This document shows positions 1-8,026 of a stretch of DNA of 64,000 bases, piece after piece. The notes under the pieces are model-generated. The model did not search any database and was not told the origin of the DNA. It was given only the letters and a program-made list of their open reading frames with translations. The position numbers and the translations under genes are program-made. Location: the NCBI RefSeq assembly GCF_046569695.1, contig NZ_JBKHUI010000015.1, positions 1 to 64,000 on the forward strand. The letters are read 5' to 3'. The stretch is from Kluyvera sp046569695. GTDB lineage: Bacteria; Pseudomonadota; Gammaproteobacteria; Enterobacterales; Enterobacteriaceae. How positions within the stretch are numbered: position 1 is the stretch's first letter; every line of letters starts with the position of its first letter.

Positions 1-39
1 ATGTCAGATCGTATGCGCCTGTTAGGGCGCGGCTGGTAA
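1..39 (+). CDS. possible 3' end of an unidentified gene
   Basis: The first 13 codons are open in frame 1 and end at TAA 37-39, giving a tail reading SDRMRLLGRGW. A stem-loop follows at once. This could be the end of a gene running into the window, but I do not recognise the tail. In E. coli the omrAB small RNAs and galR lie upstream of aas, and neither matches here. It could also be chance. Confidence 0.2.
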   Translation: MSDRMRLLGRGW

Positions 40-61
40 GAGAGCCTTATAGGCGCATCAG

Positions 62-96
62 AAAAACCTCCGGCTATGCCGGAGGATATTTATTTT
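62..96 (+). terminator. stem-loop, probable terminator upstream of aas
   Basis: Perfect 8-bp stem (67-74 pairing with 78-85, loop TAT), preceded by AAAAA and followed by a T-rich but interrupted run (ATATTTATTTT). It probably ends the transcript entering from the left before aas starts. The interrupted T tract makes it weaker than a textbook intrinsic terminator. Confidence 0.6.
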
Positions 97-176
97 GCCT
101 GTTTCCTTCCCGGACTGCTTTTCCTCAGTTTTCTCGTGTAACCTTCATGAACAAAACTATGGCAAAAGGAGTTGGT

Positions 177-2336
177 ATGCTTCTCTGTTTTTTCCGACAG
201 CTATTTAAGGTGCTTTTTCGGGTCAGGATGACGGGAAACACCGACGCGCTGAACCAGCCGAAGGTGCTGATTACCCCGAACCACGTCTCGTTCCTCGATG
301 GCATATTATTGGCGCTGTTTCTCCCCGTTCGTCCGGTTTTTGCCGTCTATACCTCAATTTCGCAAAAATGGTTTATGCGTTGGCTGACGCCAATCATTGA
401 TTTCGTCCCGTTAGATCCGACCAAGCCAATGTCCATCAAGCACCTGGTGCGCCTGATTGAACAGGGTCGCCCGGTGGTGATATTCCCGGAAGGGCGTATT
501 TCGGTATCCGGCTCGTTGATGAAGATTTACGACGGCGCGGCCTTTGTGGCGGCCAAGTCCGGGGCGACGATTATTCCGCTGCGCATTGAAGGCGCGGAGT
601 TGACCTACTTCAGCCGCCTGAAAGGGCTGGTAAAGCAGCGCCTGTTCCCGCGCATTTCGCTGCATCTGCTGCCGCCAACCACGCTGCCGATGCCGGAAGC
701 GCCACGCGCGCGCGACCGTCGCAAAATTGCCGGAGAAATGCTGCATCAGATTATGATGGAAGCGCGCATGGCGGTTCGCCCGCGTGAAACCCTGTATGAA
801 TCGTTACTGACCGCCATGCACCGCTATGGCGAGAAAAAACCGTGTGTGGAAGACATCAACTTCCAGCCGGATAGCTATCGCAAGCTGCTGACCAAAACGC
901 TGTTTGTGGCGCGTATTCTGGAAAAATACAGCAAAAAAGGTGAAAAGATTGGCCTGATGCTGCCGAACGCGGGCATCAGCGCGGCGGTGATTTTTGGCGC
1001 TATTGCCCGTGGGCGTATCCCGGCAATGATGAACTACACTGCCGGTGTAAAAGGGTTGACCAGCGCCATTACTGCCGCACAGATCGGCACCATCTTTACC
1101 TCTCGAACCTTCCTTGATAAAGGCAAACTCTGGCATCTGACCGAGCAGCTCACCCAGGTGCGCTGGGTGTTCCTCGAAGATTTAAAAGGCGATGTGACCA
1201 CGACGGACAAGCTGTGGATCTTCTCCCGCGTGCTGATGCCCCGCCTGGCGCAGGTTGCGCAGAAGCCGGAAGACCCGGCGATTATCCTCTTTACCTCCGG
1301 CTCGGAAGGCCATCCGAAAGGGGTGGTGCATAGCCATAAAAGTATCCTGGCGAACGTGGAGCAGATTAAAACCATCGCTGACTTCACCGCCAACGATCGC
1401 TTTATGTCGGCGCTGCCGCTGTTCCACTCCTTCGGCCTGACGGTGGGGCTATTCACACCGCTGTTGACCGGCGCAGAAGTGTTCCTTTACCCAAGCCCGC
1501 TGCACTATCGCGTGGTGCCGGAGTTGGTCTATGACCGCAACTGTACCGTGCTGTTTGGAACTTCCACTTTCTTAGCCAACTACGCGCGCTTCGCCAACCC
1601 GTACGATTTCTATCGTCTACGCTATGTCGTGGCGGGGGCGGAAAAGCTGCAACAAAGCACCAAAGAGCTGTGGCAGGACAAATTTGGCCTGCGCATTCTC
1701 GAAGGTTACGGTGTGACCGAATGCGCGCCGGTGGTCTCCATCAACGTACCGATGGCGGCGAAGCCGGGTACGGTGGGGCGCATTCTGCCGGGCATGGACG
1801 CACGGTTGCTGGAAGTGCCGGGCATTGAACAGGGCGGCCGCCTGCAGCTGAAGGGGCCGAATATCATGGCGGGCTATCTGCGCGTTGAGAATCCGGGCGT
1901 GCTTGAAGTGCCTACGGCTGAGAATCAGCACGGCGAGCTGGAAAACGGCTGGTATGACACCGGTGATATCGTGGCCTTTGATGCGCAGGGCTTTGTGCAA
2001 ATTCAGGGCCGCGCGAAGCGTTTTGCCAAAATTGCCGGCGAAATGGTCTCGCTGGAAATCGTTGAGCAGTTAGCGCTGGGCGTGTCGCCTGAAAAAATGC
2101 ATGCCACCGCGGTGAAAACCGACGCCAGCAAAGGCGAGGCGCTGGTGCTGTTTACCACCGATAATGAACTCACCCGCGACAAGCTGCTGCAGTATGCGCG
2201 GGCCCATGGCGTACCGGAGCTGGCGGTGCCGCGAGATATTCGCTGGCTGAAACAGCTGCCGCTGCTTGGCAGCGGTAAACCGGATTTCGTCACCCTTAAG
2301 AGCATGGTCGCAGAGACGGAACATCCGAATGAGTGA
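177..2336 (+). CDS. aas: bifunctional 2-acyl-GPE acyltransferase / acyl-ACP synthetase Aas
   Basis: Re-acylates 2-lyso-phospholipids returned to the inner membrane, using acyl-ACP that its own synthetase domain makes. The N-terminal PlsC-like domain has the NHxxxxD motif at residues 35-41. The C-terminal two thirds is an AMP-binding adenylate-forming domain with an SGSEGHPKG P-loop near residue 385. I start it at ATG 177: an AAAGGAG ribosome site lies 5 nt upstream, and the result is 719 residues, the length of the E. coli protein. An upstream in-frame ATG at 147 adds ten residues and has no good ribosome site. The 3' end overlaps lplT by 8 bp, so the pair is translationally coupled. Identity is secure from near full-length similarity to E. 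coli Aas. Confidence 0.97.
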   Translation: MLLCFFRQLFKVLFRVRMTGNTDALNQPKVLITPNHVSFLDGILLALFLPVRPVFAVYTSISQKWFMRWLTPIIDFVPLDPTKPMSIKHLVRLIEQGRPVVIFPEGRISVSGSLMKIYDGAAFVAAKSGATIIPLRIEGAELTYFSRLKGLVKQRLFPRISLHLLPPTTLPMPEAPRARDRRKIAGEMLHQIMMEARMAVRPRETLYESLLTAMHRYGEKKPCVEDINFQPDSYRKLLTKTLFVARILEKYSKKGEKIGLMLPNAGISAAVIFGAIARGRIPAMMNYTAGVKGLTSAITAAQIGTIFTSRTFLDKGKLWHLTEQLTQVRWVFLEDLKGDVTTTDKLWIFSRVLMPRLAQVAQKPEDPAIILFTSGSEGHPKGVVHSHKSILANVEQIKTIADFTANDRFMSALPLFHSFGLTVGLFTPLLTGAEVFLYPSPLHYRVVPELVYDRNCTVLFGTSTFLANYARFANPYDFYRLRYVVAGAEKLQQSTKELWQDKFGLRILEGYGVTECAPVVSINVPMAAKPGTVGRILPGMDARLLEVPGIEQGGRLQLKGPNIMAGYLRVENPGVLEVPTAENQHGELENGWYDTGDIVAFDAQGFVQIQGRAKRFAKIAGEMVSLEIVEQLALGVSPEKMHATAVKTDASKGEALVLFTTDNELTRDKLLQYARAHGVPELAVPRDIRWLKQLPLLGSGKPDFVTLKSMVAETEHPNE

Positions 2337-3522
2337 GTCAGTACACACTAACAATTCCCTGCTGTCGAAAGGTATGATGGCGGTGATTGTGGCCCAGTTC
2401 TTTTCGGCGTTCGGCGATAACGCGCTGCTGTTTGCCGTGCTGGCGTTGATGAAGCAGCAGTTTTACCCGGAGTGGAGCCAGCCGGTGCTGCAGATGGTGT
2501 TTGTGGGCGCTTACATCATCTTCGCCCCGTTTGTCGGCCAGGTGGCGGACAGCTTCGGCAAAGGTCGGGTGATGATGTTTGCCAACGGCCTGAAGTTGGT
2601 CGGTGCGGCGACAATTTGCGCGGGCCTGAACCCGTTTATCGGCTATACGCTGGTGGGCATTGGCGCGGCCTCATACTCCCCGGCGAAGTACGGCATTCTC
2701 GGTGAAATCACTACCGGCGATAAGCTGGTGAAAGCCAACGGTTTAATGGAGGCCTCGACCATCGCCGCCATTCTGATTGGCTCCGTCGCCGGTGGCGTAG
2801 TGGCCGACTGGAGCGTGGTAGGGGCGCTGGTACTTTGCGCGGTGGTGTACGGCATCGCGGTGGCGGCCAACTTCTTTATTCCGAAACTGCCTGCGGCGCG
2901 TCCGGGCCAGTCCTGGCGTTTTCGTCCAATGACCCACAGCTTCTTTAACGCCTGCAACGTGCTGTGGCACAACGGCGAAACGCGTTTTTCTCTGCTTGGC
3001 ACCAGCATGTTCTGGGGCGCAGGGGTGACGCTGCGTTTTCTGCTGGTGCTGTGGGTGCCGGTGGCATTGGGAATTACCGATAACGCGACGCCAACCTATC
3101 TGAATGCGATGGTTGCTGTCGGGATTGTGGTGGGTGCGGGCGCGGCGGCAAAGCTGGTGACGCTTGAAACCGTGGCACGCTGTATGCCGGCCGGGGTGTT
3201 GATTGGCGTGGTTGTCGCCATTTTTGCCTTCCAGCATGCGCTGCTGCCGGCGTACGTACTGCTGTTTATCATCGGTATCTGCGGCGGTTTCTTTGTGGTG
3301 CCGCTCAATGCGCTACTGCAGGATCGCGGCAAACACACCGTGGGTTCGGGCAATGCGATAGCGGTACAAAACCTCGGTGAAAACAGCGCCATGCTGATTA
3401 TGCTGGGGCTCTATTCGCTGGCGGTGGCGGTGAATATTCCGGTGGTCGGCGTGGGGATTGGTTTTGGCGTGTTGTTTGCGCTGGCGATTCTCGCGCTGTG
3501 GCTATGGGGTAAGCGCCGTTGA
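2329..3522 (+). CDS. lplT: lysophospholipid transporter LplT (MFS)
   Basis: Flips lyso-phosphatidylethanolamine and related lysolipids across the inner membrane to Aas on the cytoplasmic side. The 397-residue protein is almost entirely hydrophobic segments (about 12 helices, major facilitator type) and matches E. coli LplT along its length, including the N-terminus MSESVHTN. ATG 2329 lies inside the last codons of aas (8-bp overlap). Longer in-frame extensions reach back into aas coding sequence and were rejected. Transporter and acyltransferase together form the lysolipid repair pathway. Confidence 0.96.
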   Translation: MSESVHTNNSLLSKGMMAVIVAQFFSAFGDNALLFAVLALMKQQFYPEWSQPVLQMVFVGAYIIFAPFVGQVADSFGKGRVMMFANGLKLVGAATICAGLNPFIGYTLVGIGAASYSPAKYGILGEITTGDKLVKANGLMEASTIAAILIGSVAGGVVADWSVVGALVLCAVVYGIAVAANFFIPKLPAARPGQSWRFRPMTHSFFNACNVLWHNGETRFSLLGTSMFWGAGVTLRFLLVLWVPVALGITDNATPTYLNAMVAVGIVVGAGAAAKLVTLETVARCMPAGVLIGVVVAIFAFQHALLPAYVLLFIIGICGGFFVVPLNALLQDRGKHTVGSGNAIAVQNLGENSAMLIMLGLYSLAVAVNIPVVGVGIGFGVLFALAILALWLWGKRR

Positions 3523-3524
3523 TG

Positions 3525-3688
3525 TAACCCCGGCGGCGCTTCGCTTGGCCGGGCTACATTTGTTCCGGTAGCCGGGCGAGCGCAAGCGACCCCGGGACTG
3601 CTCATTGTGGGCCGGATAAGCGTAGCGCCATCCGGCACGATGCGGCACCTTGCCGGATGGCGGCGTAACCGCCTTATCCGGCCTACAT
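3525..3688. repeat. REP/BIME cluster between lplT and tas
   Basis: At least two REP-type palindromes lie between the convergent genes lplT and tas. One, around 3610-3637, has the GCCGGATAAGCG...CATCCGGC form; an inverted copy covers 3651-3686. Before them is a degenerate copy of the 'CCCGGCGGCGCTTCGCTT' class at about 3529-3556. The arrangement is a BIME, typical of enterobacterial 3' intergenic DNA, and probably protects or terminates both messages. Confidence 0.85.
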
Positions 3689-3689
3689 C

Positions 3690-4730
3690 TTAAGGTGCCG
3701 GGTAGGTATAAACCTGATGCACCGCTTCAATCTCCGCCAACACTTCCGCGCTTAGCTCCAGATGCAGGCTTTCAACGTTAGTTTTCAGCTGCTCCATCGT
3801 CGTCGCGCCTAACAGCGTGCTGGCAACGAACGGCTGACGGCGAACGAACGCTAGCGCCATTTGTGCCGGGTCGAGGTTATGACGTTTGGCGATATCAACG
3901 TATGCCGCCACTGCCTTCTGCGTCTGCTCACCGCTGTAGCGGGTGAAGCGGCTGAACAACGTATTACGTGCGCCCGCAGGCTTCGCACCGTTCAGGTACT
4001 TACCGGTGAGCGTCCCGAAGGCCAGGCAGGAGTAGGCCAGCAGCTCAACGCCTTCAAACTGGCTCACTTCCGCCAGCGCCACTTCGTAGCTGCGGTTCAC
4101 CAGGCTGTACGGGTTCTGGATGGTGACGATGCGCGGCAGATCGTGTTTATCCGCCAGATGCAGGTAGCGCATTACGCCAAACGCCGTTTCGTTGGATACG
4201 CCGATATAGCGAATCTTCCCGGCGCGCTGATATTCGGTAAGCGCTTCCAGCGTCTCCAGCAGCGACACGACCGGCGCGGAGTCGGCCCAGGTGTAACCCA
4301 GCTTACCGAAGCAGTTGGTCGGGCGCTGCGGCCAGTGCACCTGGTAGAGATCGAGATAATCGGTCTGCAGGCGCGTCAGCGAGTTGTGCAGCGCATCGCG
4401 AATGTTTTTGCGGTCCAGCGCCTGATTAGGGCGGATGCCGCTATCGTTGTTGCGCGAAGGGCCGCTCACCTTCGAGGCGATCACTAACTTTTCGCGGTTG
4501 CCATGTTTCGCCAGCCAGTTACCGACATAGGTCTCGGTCAGCCCTTGGGTTTCCGGGCGCGGAGGAACGGGGTACATCTCGGCGACATCGATAAGATTGA
4601 TGCCCTGACTAACGGCATAATCAAGCTGTGCGTGGGCGTCGGCTTCGCTATTTTGTTCACCAAACGTCATAGTGCCAAGCCCGAGGGTGCTTATCTCAAG
4701 CGAGCTGTGGGGGATACGGTGGTACTGCAT
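3690..4730 (-). CDS. tas: aldo/keto reductase family protein Tas
   Basis: NADP(H)-dependent aldo/keto reductase-like protein of 346 residues. E. coli Tas was found as a suppressor of tyrosine auxotrophy under starvation, and its physiological substrate is unclear. The AKR signatures are visible: the GLGTMTFG start of the barrel, the DVAEMY segment with the catalytic Tyr near residue 55, and HWPQRP. The start is ATG 4730 (MQYHRIPHS), as in E. coli; an in-frame ATG seven codons upstream (4751) is not conserved. It stands alone on the minus strand, convergent with lplT. Confidence 0.95.
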   Translation of the reverse strand: MQYHRIPHSSLEISTLGLGTMTFGEQNSEADAHAQLDYAVSQGINLIDVAEMYPVPPRPETQGLTETYVGNWLAKHGNREKLVIASKVSGPSRNNDSGIRPNQALDRKNIRDALHNSLTRLQTDYLDLYQVHWPQRPTNCFGKLGYTWADSAPVVSLLETLEALTEYQRAGKIRYIGVSNETAFGVMRYLHLADKHDLPRIVTIQNPYSLVNRSYEVALAEVSQFEGVELLAYSCLAFGTLTGKYLNGAKPAGARNTLFSRFTRYSGEQTQKAVAAYVDIAKRHNLDPAQMALAFVRRQPFVASTLLGATTMEQLKTNVESLHLELSAEVLAEIEAVHQVYTYPAP

Positions 4731-4823
4731 AAGCCGGCTTCCTTTTATCAACAGCGTCAGGAGAGAGTCCTGACAAAGGAATATAAAAATGGCAGAGGGG
4801 GAGAAAAAGGGAAAGCAGAAAAT

Positions 4824-4850
4824 GAAAAAAGGCCAGCAGGCGGCTGACCT
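4824..4850 (-). terminator. intrinsic terminator of ygdR
   Basis: On the minus strand a GGTCAGC/GCTGGCC stem (one G-U pair, loop CGCCT) is followed by TTTTTT. It lies 7 bp past the ygdR stop codon. Confidence 0.8.
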
Positions 4851-4856
4851 CTCTGA

Positions 4857-5075
4857 TTATCGTTTGATAATTTGCGACACGTCGTCGCGGTTGATCTGCA
4901 TTTTATTACCTTGCTGATCTTCATAGCTGATAAGCCCGGTGTCGTCATCGACTTCCGGTTTACCGTCAGTCAGGATCATCCGACCATCTTTGGTAGCCAT
5001 CACGTAATCGCTGCTACAGCCGGAAACTGCAAAAGCTAAACCTACTGCGGAAATCAACACTGCCCATTTTGTCAT
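4857..5075 (-). CDS. ygdR: small DUF903 lipoprotein YgdR
   Basis: A 72-residue predicted lipoprotein of unknown function, paralogous to YgdI in E. coli. The signal peptide ends in a VSGC lipobox with the lipidated Cys at residue 20. The mature part is a single DUF903 Sm-like beta fold, with YVMATKDGRMI and DGKP motifs. Start taken at ATG 5075 (MTKWAV), because an AAGGGG ribosome site lies 6-7 nt before it; the longer frame from 5090 puts that ribosome site inside the gene. It has its own terminator and is probably monocistronic. Confidence 0.93.
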   Translation of the reverse strand: MTKWAVLISAVGLAFAVSGCSSDYVMATKDGRMILTDGKPEVDDDTGLISYEDQQGNKMQINRDDVSQIIKR

Positions 5076-5149
5076 CGTTATCCCCTTCATCGCCGCACTC
5101 TTAATAGTCTAGTAATAACCGACTCAAGGGACAGCATAAAGCAGGAAAA

Positions 5150-5190
5150 TCTTAAAAAAACCGGACGCAGCCCTCAATTGAGGGCTGTTG
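5150..5190 (-). terminator. terminator downstream of ygdQ
   Basis: Minus-strand stem CAGCCCTC/GAGGGCTG around an AATT loop, about 10 bp after the ygdQ stop codon. It is followed within 6 nt by a run of seven T residues. Confidence 0.75.
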
Positions 5191-5198
5191 ATGAACGA

Positions 5199-5912
5199 TT
5201 AAAGGGGATTTTTCTTGCTTCGCAGCAGATTGAGGCTCTCGACCGCCATAGAGAAGAACATCGCAAAGTAGATGTAGCCTTTTGGCACATGCACATCGAA
5301 GCTCTCGAGGATCAGCGTAAAGCCAACCAGAATCAGGAACGACAGCGCCAGCATCTTCACCGACGGATGGCGCTCGACGAACTCGCCAATCGAGCGCGCG
5401 GCAAACATCATCACGCACACGGCAATCACCACGGCGGCCATCATAATGAACAGATGGTCAGAGAGGCCCACGGCGGTGATGACAGAGTCGAGGCTGAAGA
5501 TGATATCCAGCATCATAATCTGCACGATGGCGCCAAAAAACGAATGGACGTTCGTTTTCATGCTCTCTTCATCGCCTTCGATCGACTCGTGGATCTCCAT
5601 ACTGGCTTTCCAGATAAGGAACAGCCCGCCAACCAGTAAAATCAGATCGCGAATGGAAATGGCCTGGCCGAACAGCGTAAACAGCGGCTGGGTCAGCTTC
5701 ACCACCCAGGCAATGGAGGCCAACAGCGCCAGACGCATCACCATCGCCCCCATCAACCCCAGACGGCGAGCATGCGCCCGCTGTGCGGTAGGGAGCTTAG
5801 CCACAACCAGAGAGAGGAAAATAATATTGTCGATGCCCAGGACGATTTCCAGAATCGTCAGCGTGCCGAGCGCAAGCCAGGCATTGGGATCGGTGATCCA
5901 TGCAAATAACAT
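5199..5912 (-). CDS. ygdQ: TerC-family inner-membrane protein YgdQ
   Basis: Integral membrane protein of 237 residues, the same length as E. coli YgdQ. Several hydrophobic helices carry the TerC hallmark acidic residues (LEIVLGIDNIIF near residues 21-32 and LDIIFSLDSVITAVG near 133-147). TerC relatives such as Alx and MeeF/MeeY-type proteins export Mn2+ or help metallate exported proteins. A manganese role here is inference. It is preceded by a roughly 150-nt leader with its own promoter, listed separately. The stop codon is followed by a clear terminator, so it is a one-gene unit. Confidence 0.93.
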   Translation of the reverse strand: MLFAWITDPNAWLALGTLTILEIVLGIDNIIFLSLVVAKLPTAQRAHARRLGLMGAMVMRLALLASIAWVVKLTQPLFTLFGQAISIRDLILLVGGLFLIWKASMEIHESIEGDEESMKTNVHSFFGAIVQIMMLDIIFSLDSVITAVGLSDHLFIMMAAVVIAVCVMMFAARSIGEFVERHPSVKMLALSFLILVGFTLILESFDVHVPKGYIYFAMFFSMAVESLNLLRSKKNPL

Positions 5913-6099
5913 TAGATAAGTCCTGCCAAATAGAACAAAAGCGTTAATCGATGTACGTTGATGTGCTTCCCCGCAACTGCCGCTGGCACCGGCTCATCCT
6001 ATGAAACGAAAGCTATCGCTCAGAGAAGAAGTAAAGGCGTACCAGCGAGCATGCTGCGTGCAGCAGGGAGGAGTATAAGCCCGCAGCGCGGCAGGACAA
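5913..6099 (-). promoter_or_regulatory. promoter and long 5' leader of ygdQ
   Basis: On the minus strand a TTGTCC -35 (6099-6094) and TATACT -10 (6077-6072), 16 bp apart, lie just past the mutH stop. Transcription would begin near 6065 and leave an untranslated leader of about 150 nt. The leader opens with a 5-bp hairpin (TGCTG/CAGCA, 6052-6065), and further GC-rich inverted segments follow. Some TerC-family genes (E. coli alx) have Mn/pH-sensing yybP-ykoY leaders. I could not recognise that motif here. Confidence 0.5.
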
Positions 6100-6104
6100 A
6101 AAAA

Positions 6105-6800
6105 TTAATCAGTGCGTAACATAAAGTGGCGTGCCAGCAGGGCGGCGGTGAAGTTCTTTTTGAGATAAAAACCGCGCGGCAGCGTCATTATCGGCTCTCC
6201 GTGCGCGCCTATCGCTTCGGTCAGCGCTTTACTGTTGGCGGCCTTCGGCCTGAGCTGGAGCACCTCGCCGTGACGAGCGGTAATGCGTTCTACCTGGCCG
6301 AGCACGATCAGATCCATCAACTCTTCCCAGTCCATCTGCAGCTGATGCTCTTCCTCGGCGCTTGGCGTCCATAGCAGCGGCGCGCCTACCCGACGTTCGG
6401 CCAGCGGAATAGCGCGATCGCCTTCGACCGGGATCCACAGCACGCGTTTTAGTTTATGGCGCACGTGGCTGTTCTCCCAGGTCACGCCTGAGTTGCCGGT
6501 CAGCGGCGCGACGCAGACGAAGGTGGTCTCCAGCGGACGGCCCTGCGTATCGATCGGAATGGTTTTCAGCTCCACCCCCAACGCGGCAAAATCCTGCTCG
6601 GGCTTGCTGCCGGCGCTTGCTCCCAGCCAGATCTCCAGCAGCACGCCAATCCAGCCTTTATCGCGCTTTAAATCTTTCGGCGCCACGATACCGGCCATCG
6701 CCGCCAGCTCTCCCAACGAATAACCCGCCAGACGCTGCGCCTGAGCAAGCAGCTCAGCCTGGGTTTTAGGCGATTCGGGAAGCGGTGCGAGGGTGGACAT
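6105..6800 (-). CDS. mutH: DNA mismatch repair endonuclease MutH
   Basis: Nicks the unmethylated strand at hemimethylated GATC sites after activation by MutS-MutL. The protein has 231 residues (E. coli 229). The catalytic DX(n)EXK residues are in place as D70, E77 and K79, within the KPEQDF...GVELKT segment. The gene reads away from the DARS2-like intergenic region and is divergent from rppH, as in E. coli. Confidence 0.97.
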   Translation of the reverse strand: MSTLAPLPESPKTQAELLAQAQRLAGYSLGELAAMAGIVAPKDLKRDKGWIGVLLEIWLGASAGSKPEQDFAALGVELKTIPIDTQGRPLETTFVCVAPLTGNSGVTWENSHVRHKLKRVLWIPVEGDRAIPLAERRVGAPLLWTPSAEEEHQLQMDWEELMDLIVLGQVERITARHGEVLQLRPKAANSKALTEAIGAHGEPIMTLPRGFYLKKNFTAALLARHFMLRTD

Positions 6801-6839
6801 GATGAGACGCCTTTTGGTGAAAAAATGAACGACAGTTTT

Positions 6840-7320
6840 ACCGGGTGTGGATAGAGTTTAACTTTTTCTGAGTAAATATACCAAGGTGATGATTATCATC
6901 GTTTTTTTACGTATAAATTAGGCAAAAAAATCAGGCGAAAAAAGGTTTTCCAAATCTGGTCACTGACAATGAACAGGATCTTACACCATGTTATCCACAG
7001 AAAAGTGGGATAACTGGGGAAAAGCCTGACTACTGTTTCAATTTACAGCCTTGACGTGCGACGAAAATCGAATTTTCGCACAAAAGATGCCTAAGATGTT
7101 TGCACAATCTGTGGATAAAACCAACGTTGTTCGATCTTTCATCAATCGAAGGATCGCCTATGTGATGATCGTCACGTTATGCGCTAATGCATCAGGATTA
7201 ACTATAATAACATAATGAAAAATATCATTTTACTGAACGATAGTTGCATGCGATTATTCAGAGTACTCTGGGTTTTCCCTGGGTAATTCCTTACTTCTTC
7301 ACAACTCTATCCACAGAAAA
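6840..7320. promoter_or_regulatory. DARS2-like DnaA-reactivating locus (mutH-rppH intergenic)
   Basis: The 683-bp gap between mutH and rppH holds no gene. It contains two perfect DnaA boxes, TTATCCACA at 6991-6999 (+) and 7110-7118 (-). Two one-mismatch boxes of the form CTATCCACA lie at 6846-6854 (-) and 7307-7315 (+). A degenerate inverted box at 7005-7013 faces the 6991 box. In E. coli this same gap is DARS2, which promotes exchange of ADP for ATP on DnaA with help from IHF and Fis. Box spacing and position fit. IHF/Fis sites were not assigned. The rppH and mutH promoters must also lie here. Confidence 0.8.
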
Positions 7321-7483
7321 AGTGAATAAAATCGCTGACCAGCGCGGTTCTCTGTTTATAACTCTGATGATTACTGTGAGTTATTCAAATGTTATTCGTT
7401 GGTAGAGGCGTAATAGAGTGGTTTACCGTTTCCAGCGAGTGTGAAACAATCATTCACATTGAAGCTTATTTTGAGGTAGTCCG

Positions 7484-8014
7484 GTGATTGATGACGATGG
7501 CTACCGCCCGAACGTTGGTATTGTAATTTGCAATCGTCAGGGTCAGGTAATGTGGGCCCGACGCTATGGTCAGCACTCCTGGCAATTTCCCCAAGGGGGC
7601 ATAAACCCTGGTGAGACAGCAGAACAGGCGATGTATCGGGAACTGTTCGAAGAAGTTGGATTAAGCCGTAAAGATGTGCGGATCCTCGCTTCGACCCGAA
7701 ACTGGTTGCGTTACAAGTTGCCAAAACGTTTGGTGCGTTGGGACACTAAGCCGGTGTGTATCGGCCAGAAACAAAAGTGGTTTCTCTTGCAGTTGATCGG
7801 CAATGACGCGGATATCAATATGCAGACCAGCAGCACGCCGGAGTTCGACGGCTGGCGCTGGGTGAGTTACTGGTATCCGGTGCGTCAGGTCGTCTCGTTT
7901 AAACGCGACGTCTACCGCCGGGTAATGAAAGAGTTCGCCAGTGTAGTGATGGCGCTTGCGGAGAGCGCGCCAAAGCCGCAAAGCGCGCCTGCTTATCGAC
8001 GTAAAAGAGGTTAA
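7484..8014 (+). CDS. rppH: RNA pyrophosphohydrolase RppH
   Basis: Removes pyrophosphate from 5'-triphosphate (or diphosphate) RNA ends, triggering RNase E decay. The 176-residue length equals E. coli RppH. The Nudix box GX5EX7REUXEEXGU is intact at residues 38-60. It begins with GTG 7484 (reading MIDDDGYRPNV), behind a weak GAGG ribosome site. Twelve bp separate it from ptsP, so the two are probably co-transcribed. Confidence 0.97.
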   Translation: MIDDDGYRPNVGIVICNRQGQVMWARRYGQHSWQFPQGGINPGETAEQAMYRELFEEVGLSRKDVRILASTRNWLRYKLPKRLVRWDTKPVCIGQKQKWFLLQLIGNDADINMQTSSTPEFDGWRWVSYWYPVRQVVSFKRDVYRRVMKEFASVVMALAESAPKPQSAPAYRRKRG

Positions 8015-8026
8015 GCCACGCATATT

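Noticed and set aside
1..60. OmrA/OmrB small RNA upstream of aas, as in E. coli
   Set aside because: The conserved 5' CCCAGAGGTATTGAT of these RNAs is not present in the first 176 bases.
5913..6065. yybP-ykoY manganese riboswitch in the ygdQ leader
   Set aside because: A GCGGGGAAGC segment loosely recalls the motif, but the conserved GGGGAGTA core and its partner loop were not found. Kept only as an uncharacterised leader.
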